Shown: positions 16,746 to 25,818, counted from the first letter of the stretch. The stretch: DNA of 64,000 bases from Bacteroides sp. (GCA_023666835.1 JAMPBJ010000002.1:62001-126000); one strand, 5' to 3'. The notes: generated by a model not told the origin, from the letters alone. Numbers and translations: made by a program.

Positions 16746-18677
16746 ATGGCAGAAATGGAAGAAGAATATAGTGCGAGTAACATTCAAGTATTGGAAGGCC
16801 TTGAAGCGGTAAGAAAGCGTCCGGCCATGTATATCGGAGATATATCCGCCAAAGGTCTGCATCATCTGGTGTATGAGGTGGTGGACAACTCGATCGATGA
16901 AGCGCTCGCAGGCTATGCCACCCACATAGACGTGACCATTAATGAAGACAATTCCATAACCGTTGTCGACAACGGCCGAGGCATTCCTGTCGATATGCAC
17001 GAAAAGGAAGGCAAAAGCGCTCTGGAAGTAGTGCTCACCGTTCTGCATGCCGGCGGTAAGTTCGACAAGGGATCTTACAAGGTGTCAGGCGGTCTGCACG
17101 GCGTGGGCGTTTCTTGTGTCAACGCGCTTTCGACCTATCTTCGCGCTGAGGTTCATCGAGGCGGCAAGTCGTATGTTCAGGAATATTCATGCGGCAAACC
17201 GACCACCGAATTGCAGGTTGTGGGCGAAAGTCAGCACACCGGAACCAAGATCACATTCAAGCCCGATGGGTCAATTTTCACAGTGACAGTCTACGACTAC
17301 AATACTCTTGCCAACCGTCTACGCGACCTGGCTTTCCTTAATGCAGGCATCACGCTTACGCTGAAAGATATGCGCGAAGTCAACGAGGATGGAGAGCCTC
17401 GCAGCGAAACGTTCTACTCCAAGGACGGTCTGCGCGAGTTTGTGGAATATATCGACTCAAACAAGGAATCGCTCATCAACGATGTGATTCATCTCAACAC
17501 CGAGCGCCAGGGTATTCCCGTAGAAGTAGCTCTTACCTACAACACCACATACAACGAAAACGTATATTCGTTTGTCAACAATATCAATACAATCGAAGGC
17601 GGAACACACCTCACCGGTTTCCGACGCGGTCTGACTTCCACACTTAAGAAATATGCCGAAGATGAAAAGCTGCTCGATAAGGTGAAAATCGAAGTGGCCA
17701 GCGACGACTTCCGCGAAGGTTTGACGGCAGTTGTGTCGGTTAAAGTGATGGAGCCCCAGTTTGAGGGTCAGACCAAAACCAAGCTTGGCAACAATGAGGC
17801 TATCGGAGCCGTTCAGACTGCAGTCAGCGAAGCCCTTCGCAACTATCTCGAAGAGCATCCTGCTCAGGCCAAGACCATTGTTGGCAAAGTGATACTTGCT
17901 GCCCAGGCACGTCATGCGGCCTATAACGCCCGCAAAAACGTGCTGCGCAAATCGCCGTTGAGCGGTGGCGGACTTCCCGGCAAACTTGCCGACTGCTCGA
18001 GCCGCACGGCTGAAGATTGCGAACTCTTCCTTGTCGAAGGTGACTCGGCAGGCGGAACTGCAAAACAGGGCCGCGATCGCCAGTTCCAGGCCATCCTCCC
18101 GCTTCGAGGTAAGATCCTCAATGTGGAGAAAGCAATGGACCACAAAATTTTCGACAATCAAGAAATCACGAGCATGTTCAGGGCCATGCGTGTCACCATC
18201 GGCACTGATGAGGATCCCAAAGCCGTGAATATTTCAAAAATAGCCTACCATAAGATCATCATCATGACCGATGCCGATGTCGACGGTTCGCACATTGCCA
18301 CACTACTCATGACATTCTTCTTCCGCAGAATGCGTCCGGTGATTGAAAACGGCTATCTCTATCTGGCAACTCCGCCGTTGTATAAATGCACAAGAGGCAA
18401 GGTTGAAGAATATTGCTGGACTGATCAGCAAGTGCAGCAGTTTATCGCAAAATATGGTGACAAGACCAAGGTGCAGCGCTATAAAGGTCTGGGTGAGATG
18501 AGCGCACAGGAGCTCCGCGACACAACCATGTCGCCCGAGCACCGTATGCTCAAGCAGATCCAGATCAGTGATGCTGCTGAGGCCGACCGCATATTCTCAA
18601 TGCTCATGGGCGAAGATGTAGGTCCTCGTCGCGACTTCATTGAAGACAATGCCAAGAAGGCTGTGATCGACGCTTGA
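16746..18677 (+). CDS. gyrB: DNA gyrase subunit B
   Basis: 643 residues. GHKL ATPase domain with V-R-K-R-P-A-M-Y-I-G-D, V-V-D-N-S-I-D-E-A and G-L-H-G-V-G; transducer domain; TOPRIM domain with L-V-E-G-D-S-A-G-G-T-A, L-P-L-R-G-K-I-L-N-V-E and D-A-D-V-D-G-S-H; ends near D-F-I-E-D-N-A. It supplies the ATPase half of gyrase, which introduces negative supercoils. Own promoter upstream. An 11-base tandem duplication spans the stop codon, and a large stem-loop follows. Confidence 0.97.
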   Translation: MAEMEEEYSASNIQVLEGLEAVRKRPAMYIGDISAKGLHHLVYEVVDNSIDEALAGYATHIDVTINEDNSITVVDNGRGIPVDMHEKEGKSALEVVLTVLHAGGKFDKGSYKVSGGLHGVGVSCVNALSTYLRAEVHRGGKSYVQEYSCGKPTTELQVVGESQHTGTKITFKPDGSIFTVTVYDYNTLANRLRDLAFLNAGITLTLKDMREVNEDGEPRSETFYSKDGLREFVEYIDSNKESLINDVIHLNTERQGIPVEVALTYNTTYNENVYSFVNNINTIEGGTHLTGFRRGLTSTLKKYAEDEKLLDKVKIEVASDDFREGLTAVVSVKVMEPQFEGQTKTKLGNNEAIGAVQTAVSEALRNYLEEHPAQAKTIVGKVILAAQARHAAYNARKNVLRKSPLSGGGLPGKLADCSSRTAEDCELFLVEGDSAGGTAKQGRDRQFQAILPLRGKILNVEKAMDHKIFDNQEITSMFRAMRVTIGTDEDPKAVNISKIAYHKIIIMTDADVDGSHIATLLMTFFFRRMRPVIENGYLYLATPPLYKCTRGKVEEYCWTDQQVQQFIAKYGDKTKVQRYKGLGEMSAQELRDTTMSPEHRMLKQIQISDAAEADRIFSMLMGEDVGPRRDFIEDNAKKAVIDA

Positions 18678-18685
18678 TCGACGCT
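18664..18685. repeat. 11-base tandem duplication creating the gyrB stop
   Basis: TGATCGACGCT occurs twice in direct succession. The second copy supplies the in-frame TGA; without it the frame would continue seven codons to a TAA at about 18707. Confidence 0.8.
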
Positions 18686-18719
18686 CCCATCCATAGCCTG
18701 CGATAAAGCAACACATATT

Positions 18720-18765
18720 GACGCAACCTTGCTGACCCTTTCAACGGATCGGTGGAGGTTGCGTC
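18720..18765 (+). terminator. Stem-loop downstream of gyrB
   Basis: GACGCAACCT pairs perfectly with AGGTTGCGTC across a 26-base loop. The following TTGATATATGAATTTT is T-rich but not a clean run, so it may be a terminator or a structured leader of rnr. Confidence 0.5.
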
Positions 18766-18845
18766 TTGATATATGAATTTTAACATTTCTCTCACTATGG
18801 GTGTTATATGTATAAACATCCATCTCAAAACCTAAAATTCAAAAG

Positions 18846-21092
18846 ATGACAAAGAAAAATGCAGCATCAACTTCAAGAAAAAGCAATGCGAAAAATCTAC
18901 ATGCCGAAGTTGTCAACTACATAAGCCAACGTAAAAACCAGACATTCAATTACAAACAGGTTTCATTTGCCATTGGAGCCGAAAGTGCAGCTGCACAACG
19001 TTCGGTGGCTATGATTCTGGCTGAGATGGCTTTCGATGGCGATCTGATTGAGGTTTCGCCCGGAAAATACAAGAGCCCACAGCGAAGCAATGTCACCACA
19101 GGAGTGTTCGTGCGCCGCAGCAATGGCAAAAACAGTGTTGTGACCGACGATGACAACGAAACGATATTCGTGGCCGAACGCAATTCGATGCATGCCCTCA
19201 ACGGTGACAAGGTTCGTATCATAGTCGCCGCTCGTCGACGCGGTGTCGAACCGGAAGCCGAAGTGATTGAGATCATCGAAGAAAAGGAACAATCTTTCAT
19301 AGGAACGCTTCAAGTCATGCGACAATATGCCTACTTGCAGACCGACTCCAAGTTCCTTGCCACCGACATCATCATTCCACGCAATAAGCTGAAAAACGGC
19401 CAGACCGGCCAAAAAGCGATTGTCAGAATCACATCATGGCCCGACGAAGCCAAGAATCCGATTGGCGAAGTGATCGACATATTGGGGCAGACCGGTGAAA
19501 ACAATACTGAGATGCACGCTATATTGGCCGAATTCGGTTTGCCTTACCGTTATCCCGAAAATGTCAATGCTGCCGCTGAAAAGATTGATGCAGGAATCAC
19601 CGATGAGGTGGTGGCTCAGCGCGAGGATATGCGTGGAACGGTGACATTCACCATTGACCCCAAGGATGCAAAGGACTTTGACGATGCACTGTCGATCAAA
19701 TATCTCGACAATGGCAATTACGAAGTCGGTGTGCACATTGCCGATGTCACGCATTATGTGAAGCCCGATTCGTTGCTCGACAAGGAGGCCCAAAGCCGCG
19801 CCACATCGGTCTACCTCGTCGATCGTGTCGTGCCCATGTTGCCCGAGCACCTGTCAAACGGCATCTGCTCGCTTCGTCCCGATGAGGATAAACTGACGTT
19901 CTCGTGCATATTCGAGATGAACGACAAGGCCGAAGTGGTCAATCATCGCATTGTCCGCACAGTCATCCGTTCCAACCGTCGGTTCACCTACGAAGAGGCA
20001 CAGGCGGTGATCGAAACAGGCGAAGGAGATTTCAATAAGGAGATCCTGACACTGGACCGTTTGGCGAAAGTGCTCCGTCAGCGGCGCTACGAGGAGGGTT
20101 CCGTGGAATTTGACCGCTCAGAGGTGCGATTCGAAATTGATGAAACTGGACATCCGGTAAGCGTTTATTTCAAGGAGTCGAAAGATGCCAACAAACTGAT
20201 TGAAGAGTTTATGCTTCTGGCCAATAAGACGGTAGCCACAACTGTAGGTCGCCCTGGCAAGGGCAAGCGACCAAAGGCGTTCGTCTATCGCGGGCATGAC
20301 ATGCCCGATCCCGGCAAGCTGGCTGATTTGGCCAAAATTGCACGGTCGTTTGGCTTCAAGGTGAAGGAAAACGGCTCGTCGCGTGAAGTCAACCGTTCCA
20401 TCAACCGCATGTTGGCCAACGTCAAGGGTCGCGGTGAGGAAAATTTCCTGTCCACGCTCGCCATCCGCTCGATGGCCAAGGCTATATATACTACAACCAA
20501 TGTAGGCCATTATGGTCTGGCGTTTGACTACTACACTCACTTCACCAGCCCTATCCGCCGATATCCCGACATGATGGTGCATCGTCTTCTCGAGCGCTAT
20601 CTGGCAGGCGGTAGGTCGGTCAACCAGCAGAAACTCGAAGATCAGTGTAAACATTCATCCGATATGGAGCAACTTGCTGCCAATGCCGAACGTGCATCGA
20701 TCAAATACAAGCAGGTGGAATATATGGGCGACCATATGGGTGAAATCTATGACGGTGTGATATCGGGCGTTACGGAATGGGGCCTGTATGTCGAACTTGC
20801 CGACAACAAATGCGAGGGACTGGTGCCCGTGCGCGACCTTGCCGACGATTATTATGACTTTGATGAGAGCAACTATTGCTTGATCGGTCGTCGCCGTGGA
20901 GTCAGATATAGGCTTGGCGATGAGGTGAAGGTGAAAGTGGCCCGTGCATCACTCGAGCGTAAGCAGCTCGATTTCGTGCTTGTCGACGACAAGGGCATCC
21001 CAATGCAAACCGACAATCGCAACGCAACGGAAAACGCTCGTAAGCACATCAGCCGCAAGGAGAAAAGCAAAACCCGCTCGCGCCGCAGATGA
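18846..21092 (+). CDS. rnr: Ribonuclease R
   Basis: 748 residues. N-terminal helix-turn-helix-like and cold-shock domains, then the RNB catalytic domain with D-P-K-D-A-K-D-F-D-D-A-L and V-G-V-H-I-A-D-V-T-H-Y-V, which carry the metal-binding aspartates, H-F-T-S-P-I-R-R-Y-P-D, an S1 domain (about 635-715) and a very basic tail rich in Arg/Lys. It is a processive 3'-5' exoribonuclease able to degrade structured RNA. The stop overlaps the folB start (ATGATGG), a coupled pair of unrelated functions. Confidence 0.95.
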   Translation: MTKKNAASTSRKSNAKNLHAEVVNYISQRKNQTFNYKQVSFAIGAESAAAQRSVAMILAEMAFDGDLIEVSPGKYKSPQRSNVTTGVFVRRSNGKNSVVTDDDNETIFVAERNSMHALNGDKVRIIVAARRRGVEPEAEVIEIIEEKEQSFIGTLQVMRQYAYLQTDSKFLATDIIIPRNKLKNGQTGQKAIVRITSWPDEAKNPIGEVIDILGQTGENNTEMHAILAEFGLPYRYPENVNAAAEKIDAGITDEVVAQREDMRGTVTFTIDPKDAKDFDDALSIKYLDNGNYEVGVHIADVTHYVKPDSLLDKEAQSRATSVYLVDRVVPMLPEHLSNGICSLRPDEDKLTFSCIFEMNDKAEVVNHRIVRTVIRSNRRFTYEEAQAVIETGEGDFNKEILTLDRLAKVLRQRRYEEGSVEFDRSEVRFEIDETGHPVSVYFKESKDANKLIEEFMLLANKTVATTVGRPGKGKRPKAFVYRGHDMPDPGKLADLAKIARSFGFKVKENGSSREVNRSINRMLANVKGRGEENFLSTLAIRSMAKAIYTTTNVGHYGLAFDYYTHFTSPIRRYPDMMVHRLLERYLAGGRSVNQQKLEDQCKHSSDMEQLAANAERASIKYKQVEYMGDHMGEIYDGVISGVTEWGLYVELADNKCEGLVPVRDLADDYYDFDESNYCLIGRRRGVRYRLGDEVKVKVARASLERKQLDFVLVDDKGIPMQTDNRNATENARKHISRKEKSKTRSRRR

Positions 21093-21451
21093 TGGATAAG
21101 GTCAGAATCACGATCAACGGTCTGCATCTGCGGGGTCGGCATGGTGTACTGGATAGCGAACGCATGATTGGCAATGAGTTTGTCGTCGACATGGCTCTCG
21201 TATGCCGCGCTGATGAAGCTGTGTCTGACGACCGACTCGATGGGTCGGTCAATTATGCCGAAGTGATAGAAGTGATCAAAGATGAAATGGCTGTGCCGTC
21301 GCAGTTGCTGGAAAACGTTTGTGGTCGCCTACGAGACGCTGTCATTGCTCGCTTCCCCAAAATAGAGAGTGGATGGGTCAGAGTGGCAAAACCGGCTCCG
21401 CCGATCGCTAATGTGCAACTGGATTCTGTGGCAGTCGAATTGTCGTGGTAA
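21089..21451 (+). CDS. folB: Dihydroneopterin aldolase
   Basis: 120 residues, normal length. Family features: I-T-I-N-G-L-H-L-R-G-R-H-G-V-L near the start, E-F-V-V-D, V-N-Y-A-E-V, L-L-E-N-V-C and K-P-A-P-P-I near the end. It cleaves dihydroneopterin to hydroxymethyl-dihydropterin in folate synthesis. Two ATGs are possible (21089 or 21092), both overlapping the rnr stop. It ends six bases before the chosen start of the HMA-AraC gene. Confidence 0.92.
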   Translation: MMDKVRITINGLHLRGRHGVLDSERMIGNEFVVDMALVCRADEAVSDDRLDGSVNYAEVIEVIKDEMAVPSQLLENVCGRLRDAVIARFPKIESGWVRVAKPAPPIANVQLDSVAVELSW

Positions 21452-21456
21452 ACGAT

Positions 21457-22020
21457 ATGGCTATGAAACTCCTCATAAAGAATATGGTTTGTCGTCACTG
21501 TGTCGAAACGTGTCAACGCACGCTTTCGGCTATCGACGGAGTGGATGTCGAGGCTGTAGACCTGGGCTATGCACTGATACGTGGCGATCTGTTGGAATCG
21601 AAACTTTACGAGGTGCGACAGGCGCTTGAGAATGAGGGTTTCGAATTGATCAAAAGCCGGGAAGCAGAAACGGTTGAGACCATCAAACGGTTGCTGATCG
21701 ATCTTGTGTGGCATTCCGAACCAGAAAATCATGAACCGGTGTCGGAGTATCTGAGTCATAGCATGGCCATGTCGTATGCCGTGCTGAGTCGTACTTTCTC
21801 TGCGTTGGAGGGTAGGACTATAGAAAAGTATCTGACAACGCTGAGGGTTGAACGCGTCAAGGAATTGATACTGCATTTCCGGATGACAATGTCGGAGATT
21901 GCCGACGAGGCCGGATATTCGTCTGTGGCCCATATGTCAAGAATGTTCAAGCAGGTGACGGGTATGACTCCCTCCGATTTTAGAAGTCTTGGGCAAAGAA
22001 GATCGCTCGCTGAGATCTGA
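21457..22020 (+). CDS. AraC-family regulator with N-terminal heavy-metal-associated (HMA) domain
   Basis: 187 residues from ATG 21457 (21463 also possible; a GTG at 21445 would overlap folB). Residues 1-70 are a ferredoxin-like HMA domain with the metal motif M-V-C-R-H-C and an extra Cys four residues on. Residues about 100-182 are the AraC double helix-turn-helix with I-A-D-E-A-G-Y-S-S-V-A-H-M-S-R-M-F-K and T-P-S-D-F-R. The architecture implies a one-component metal-sensing regulator. It lies 75 bases upstream of a Cu/Zn-type permease that has its own HMA domain, its probable target. Confidence 0.85.
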   Translation: MAMKLLIKNMVCRHCVETCQRTLSAIDGVDVEAVDLGYALIRGDLLESKLYEVRQALENEGFELIKSREAETVETIKRLLIDLVWHSEPENHEPVSEYLSHSMAMSYAVLSRTFSALEGRTIEKYLTTLRVERVKELILHFRMTMSEIADEAGYSSVAHMSRMFKQVTGMTPSDFRSLGQRRSLAEI

Positions 22021-22039
22021 TGCAAAAGTTAGTCATGAT

Positions 22040-22076
22040 TGTGTAACACACTCCCGTTGGTTGTGTGCTATCTTTG
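22040..22076 (+). promoter_or_regulatory. Promoter with palindromic operator candidate for the metal permease
   Basis: A -7 box TATCTTTG at 22069-22076 lies 20 bases before the permease start. No TTTG occupies the -33 region; instead there is a perfect palindrome, TGTGT-A-ACACA, at 22040-22050. A -33-deficient promoter with a palindrome at that position suits activation by the adjacent HMA-AraC protein. The role is inferred. Confidence 0.5.
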
Positions 22077-22095
22077 CATCATAAAACAAAAAGAC

Positions 22096-23349
22096 ATGAT
22101 GCAATTCCTTCAATCAATATTTTTTATGCTTTGCGAGATGGCCCCCTATATCCTTTTGGGCTTTCTTATCGCAGGATTGATGCATGCTTTCGTTTCTTCG
22201 GCCACCATGTCGCGGCATTTGTCGGGCACAGGACTTCGGCCTGTGGTCAAGGCTGCCTTGATCGGCGTGCCGCTTCCGCTGTGTTCTTGCGGTGTGCTTC
22301 CAACTGCTATTGCAATGCGGCGCGGTGGAGCGTCGAAGGCGGCTTCCACATCGTTTCTCATAGCCACCCCACAGTCAGGTGCTGATTCGATTGCGGCCAC
22401 ATGGTCATTGTTAGGGCCGGCATTTGCAGTTATTCGACCGATAGCTGCGCTTGTCACTTCGGTGTTTGGTGGTGTGGCTGTGGGTCGGATTGAGGATAAA
22501 TCTGCTGCGGAAGATCGACATGAACATGAAGCACAATTATGCGATGGAGGCAAGAGACGCTCGTTCGTTGTTCGAACCATCGAAGCCCTGCGCTATGGTT
22601 TTGTCGATCTGGTTGACAGCATCGGCAGCTGGCTCGTGGTCGGCTTGCTGATTGCCGCTGCCATAACCGTATATGTGCCCGATGGATTTTTCGGAGGATT
22701 AGGATCGACACCGTTGCTGTCGATGCTGCTTGTGATGGTTGTTGCCATACCGATGTATGTATGTGCCACGGGATCAATTCCCATAGCAATGTCGCTGATG
22801 CTCAAGGGTCTTTCGCCGGGCACTGCGCTCGTGCTTCTAATGGCGGGTCCGGCGGCAAATTTCGCTTCTTTCACATTGATCTCACGTGAGATGGGACGGC
22901 GGACGGCCATAATCTATGTAGCTTCAATATCGGTCGGAGCAATTGCTTTTGGTCTGATGATCGATTATCTTCTCCCGGCTGAATGGTTCGCCTTGGGTGC
23001 AATGCACGGAGGTTGTCATGCGATGCTTGATGTGGGATTGTTCCCGACAATCTGCGCTTCGGTGCTGGGCGCTTTGCTCCTTTGGTCGTTGATCCGTAGG
23101 ATAGTAATGAAATATAAAATATCGGAAATAGAAAATGCTATGAAACAAGAATTTAAGATCTCAGGCATGAACTGTCCGCACTGTCGTGCGGCTGTTGAAA
23201 AAGCCATCGCCGGAGTTAATGGCGTTGACAAAGTGGAGGTCAGCCTCTCGGAAGGTCTGGCTATGGTTGAGGGAGCATGTGCTCCTCAGTCAGTCGTTGA
23301 TGCTGTATCGGCAGCAGGCTTTGATGCCAATCCTATTGTGAATTCCTGA
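22096..23349 (+). CDS. SO_0444-type Cu/Zn efflux permease with C-terminal HMA domain
   Basis: 417 residues from ATG 22096. Eight or more membrane segments, with the family signature P-L-P-L-C-S-C-G-V-L-P-T-A near residue 60 and its mate S-F-L-I-A-T-P-Q-S-G in the next helix, then a second half with C-A-T-G-S-I-P-I-A. Residues about 348-417 are a separate HMA domain with S-G-M-N-C-P-H-C. I recall this permease class as SO_0444-like, implicated in Cu/Zn efflux; substrate here is inferred. A Met just before the HMA domain could serve as an internal start. It overlaps the convergent methyltransferase gene by 17 bases. Confidence 0.8.
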   Translation: MMQFLQSIFFMLCEMAPYILLGFLIAGLMHAFVSSATMSRHLSGTGLRPVVKAALIGVPLPLCSCGVLPTAIAMRRGGASKAASTSFLIATPQSGADSIAATWSLLGPAFAVIRPIAALVTSVFGGVAVGRIEDKSAAEDRHEHEAQLCDGGKRRSFVVRTIEALRYGFVDLVDSIGSWLVVGLLIAAAITVYVPDGFFGGLGSTPLLSMLLVMVVAIPMYVCATGSIPIAMSLMLKGLSPGTALVLLMAGPAANFASFTLISREMGRRTAIIYVASISVGAIAFGLMIDYLLPAEWFALGAMHGGCHAMLDVGLFPTICASVLGALLLWSLIRRIVMKYKISEIENAMKQEFKISGMNCPHCRAAVEKAIAGVNGVDKVEVSLSEGLAMVEGACAPQSVVDAVSAAGFDANPIVNS

Positions 23350-24142
23350 TTCTCAGTTGCCAGAATGCCACAGCCGATGCCGCTGCCACGTTGAGCGAAT
23401 CGACATTGTGGGCCATCGGTATTCTGACCGTATAGTCGGCCTCTTCAATCACCGTATTGGAGAGACCGTCGCCTTCAGTGCCCAGAATGATGGCGAGTCG
23501 TGGCTCGTGGGTGAGTCTTGGATCGTCGAGCGGGATGGATCTGTCGGTCAAGGCCATTGCTACGGTGCGAAATCCATACTCTCTAAGAGATGAAACCGGC
23601 GACTCGAGCCATGTCCATGGAATCTGGAACACGGTGCCCATCGATACTCTGATAGCGCGTCGGTTGAGGGGATCGCATGACGTTGTTGTCAGCAGTATGC
23701 CATCGATGCCAAGCGCTGCTGCGCTGCGGAATATTGCTCCTATATTTGTTGTGTCGACCACGCCGTCGATCACTGCGAGCCGTCGTGCGCCTTTGCATAT
23801 TTCGCTTAATGAAGGCAGTGGTTTACGATGCATTGCACAAAGCACACCGCGGGTTAGTTTGTATCCGGTCAGTCGGGCCAAGAGTTCGCGAGAGCCAGTC
23901 AATATCGGCATTTCAGGAAAGAGTCGGATAATGTCGGCGGCGTCGCCTTCAATGTGGCGTTCCTCACACAGCATTGACATCGGTGTGTAATCGGCCGAGG
24001 TTGCAACGCGGATCACTTTCGGACTTTCGGCAATGAAAATACCGCGCTCCGGATCAAGCTTGTTGCGGAGTTGAGCTTCTGTCAACGAACTGTAGATTGA
24101 GGCTTCCGGGTCGTTGAGCGATGTGATTCGTCGTACGTTCAT
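23333..24142 (-). CDS. TrmH/SpoU-family RNA methyltransferase
   Basis: 269 residues. An N-terminal substrate-binding part (F-I-A-E-S-P-K-V-I) precedes the SPOUT domain with motif 1 T-N-I-G-A-I-F-R-S-A-A-A-L-G, motif 2 L-G-T-E-G-D-G-L-S and motif 3 V-D-S-L-N-V-A-A-A-S-A-V, which form the knotted SAM site. It probably 2'-O-methylates rRNA or tRNA; the target cannot be read from sequence. The start overlaps the carbonic anhydrase stop by one base (TGATG), so the two are one operon. Confidence 0.88.
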   Translation of the reverse strand: MNVRRITSLNDPEASIYSSLTEAQLRNKLDPERGIFIAESPKVIRVATSADYTPMSMLCEERHIEGDAADIIRLFPEMPILTGSRELLARLTGYKLTRGVLCAMHRKPLPSLSEICKGARRLAVIDGVVDTTNIGAIFRSAAALGIDGILLTTTSCDPLNRRAIRVSMGTVFQIPWTWLESPVSSLREYGFRTVAMALTDRSIPLDDPRLTHEPRLAIILGTEGDGLSNTVIEEADYTVRIPMAHNVDSLNVAAASAVAFWQLRIRNSQ

Positions 24143-24681
24143 CAGAGTGGAGTGAGCAGTCCTGTTTCTGAATTGATCATAAAGCCTCTGACTGAAATGT
24201 CGGCAGGCATCAGCGGATGGTTGCGGATCAGATCGGTTGTCTCCAGAATGGCTTCGGCTGTATCATCGAATCCGTGAAGCCATGAGTCGAGATCGATTCC
24301 ACAATGGCGCATCAGCGAGATATGCTCTTCGTCGATGCCTCGTCGGCGCATCAGCTCGAGCATGTGGCCTGAGTCCATGCCCTGGACTCCGCATTGCGTG
24401 TGGCCGATGACCATCACTTCGTTGACTCCCAGTTCGTAGATGGCGATCAAGAGCGATCGCATGGCCGAATCAAAAGGGTTAGTGATCGTGCCACCTGCAT
24501 TTTTGATCATCTTCACGTCGCCGTTTTTTATGCCGAGGGCGGCGGGCAGAAGATGGGTCAGGCGCGTGTCCATGCATGTGACGATGGCTATCATTTTGTC
24601 GGGGTATTTCGAAGTGGAGTATTGTTCATACTCATGGCCTTCGACAAAGCAACGGTTGTATGACAGGATTTCTTCGATCAT
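24142..24681 (-). CDS. Beta-class carbonic anhydrase
   Basis: 179 residues from ATG 24681 (the longer frame has a basic leader running into a terminator and is rejected). Zinc ligands and catalytic dyad are present in C-M-D-T-R and G-H-T-Q-C-G, with M-I-K-N-A-G-G between them. It interconverts CO2 and bicarbonate, presumably feeding carboxylation in this fermentative lineage. It starts 17 bases beyond the fabD terminator, so it may be expressed by read-through. Confidence 0.9.
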   Translation of the reverse strand: MIEEILSYNRCFVEGHEYEQYSTSKYPDKMIAIVTCMDTRLTHLLPAALGIKNGDVKMIKNAGGTITNPFDSAMRSLLIAIYELGVNEVMVIGHTQCGVQGMDSGHMLELMRRRGIDEEHISLMRHCGIDLDSWLHGFDDTAEAILETTDLIRNHPLMPADISVRGFMINSETGLLTPL

Positions 24682-24697
24682 GGTAAGTGTAAAAGAA

Positions 24698-24732
24698 ACG
24701 GTGTGCCGGGTTTTGCGACTCCGGCACACCGT
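24698..24732 (-). terminator. Rho-independent terminator after fabD
   Basis: Perfect 12-bp stem ACGGTGTGCCGG/CCGGCACACCGT with an 11-base loop. On the minus strand it is followed by TTTCTTTT, fitting termination of fabD. Confidence 0.85.
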
Positions 24733-24769
24733 CTGTGTTTATCATTTGATTTTGAAGCGATCAGATGGA

Positions 24770-25648
24770 TTATTGGCGACCGGAAATGTTCATCGAACGG
24801 TCGATTTTCATAACCAGGCCTTGAAGCACTTTGCCCGGGCCGAGTTCAACGAATTCGGTGGCGCCGTCGGCAATCATGTTTTTCACTGTCTGAGTCCAGC
24901 GCACGGGAGCTGTCAGCTGAGCCACAAGATTGGCTTTGATTTCAGCCGGATCGGTGTGTGGTTTGGCATCGACGTTCTGATATACGGGGCAAATAGGAGT
25001 CGAAACGGTGGTGCGTTCGATGGCTTCTGCGAGCTCAGCGCGAGCGGGTTCCATGCAGGGCGAGTGGAAAGCACCGCCTACTTTGAGTTTCAATGCGCGT
25101 TTTGCACCGGCGGCAAGCAATTTTTCGCAAGCAGCATCGATGGCTTCGATTTCGCCTGAGATCACGATCTGTCCGGGGCAGTTGTAGTTGGCGCATACAA
25201 CCACTCCGTCGATGCCTGAGCAGATTTCTTCTACAGTTTCGTCGGGCAGGGCGAGCACTGCGGCCATTGTCGACGGCTTCAGTTCGCATGCTTTCTGCAT
25301 GGCCTGTGCGCGGGCCGATACGAGGCGAAGACCGTCTTCAAAGGTCAGTGCACCGGCAGCTACAAGGGCTGAAAATTCGCCAAGTGAGTGTCCGGCCACC
25401 ATGTCGGGGTTGAATTCGTCGCCAAGCGTTTTGGCAAGAATCACTGAGTGAAGGAAGATGGCGGGCTGGGTCACCTTTGTCTGTTTGAGATCTTCGTCAG
25501 TGCCTTCAAACATAAGGTCGGTGATGCGGAAGCCAAGTATCTCGTTGGCTTTTTCAAACATCTCGCGAGCCACCTCGTTGGTGTCGTAGAGTTCTTTACC
25601 CATTCCTACGAATTGGGCACCCTGTCCGGGAAATACAAATGCTTTCAT
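24770..25648 (-). CDS. fabD: Malonyl-CoA:ACP transacylase
   Basis: 292 residues. F-P-G-Q-G-A-Q at the N-terminus, nucleophile motif A-G-H-S-L-G-E (Ser in GHSLGE), C-E-L-K-P-S-T-M-A-A and catalytic G-G-A-F-H-S-P. It transfers malonyl from CoA to acyl carrier protein to prime fatty acid synthesis. It stands alone, with a TACCTTTG -7 box upstream and a strong terminator downstream. Confidence 0.95.
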   Translation of the reverse strand: MKAFVFPGQGAQFVGMGKELYDTNEVAREMFEKANEILGFRITDLMFEGTDEDLKQTKVTQPAIFLHSVILAKTLGDEFNPDMVAGHSLGEFSALVAAGALTFEDGLRLVSARAQAMQKACELKPSTMAAVLALPDETVEEICSGIDGVVVCANYNCPGQIVISGEIEAIDAACEKLLAAGAKRALKLKVGGAFHSPCMEPARAELAEAIERTTVSTPICPVYQNVDAKPHTDPAEIKANLVAQLTAPVRWTQTVKNMIADGATEFVELGPGKVLQGLVMKIDRSMNISGRQ

Positions 25649-25683
25649 TGTTATGATGGTTTATTGTTCTTTCTTATTTTTGA

Positions 25684-25691
25684 CAAAGGTA
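25684..25691 (-). promoter_or_regulatory. Putative -7 box for fabD
   Basis: TACCTTTG on the minus strand, 35 bases before the fabD start; the -33 element is not convincing. Confidence 0.45.
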
Positions 25692-25818
25692 AATAAAAAT
25701 ATTGAATTACGGAAAAATTTCCATATTTTAATTCGTTTGACTCTTCAGCTCTTTTATGTTACACAACATTTCCTTACCTTTATGCGTTAAAAAGAAAACA
25801 ACCTCTATAATGTAGATT

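Noticed and set aside
24681..24729. Longer N-terminus for the carbonic anhydrase
   Set aside because: The added 16 codons are basic and run into the perfect fabD terminator stem.
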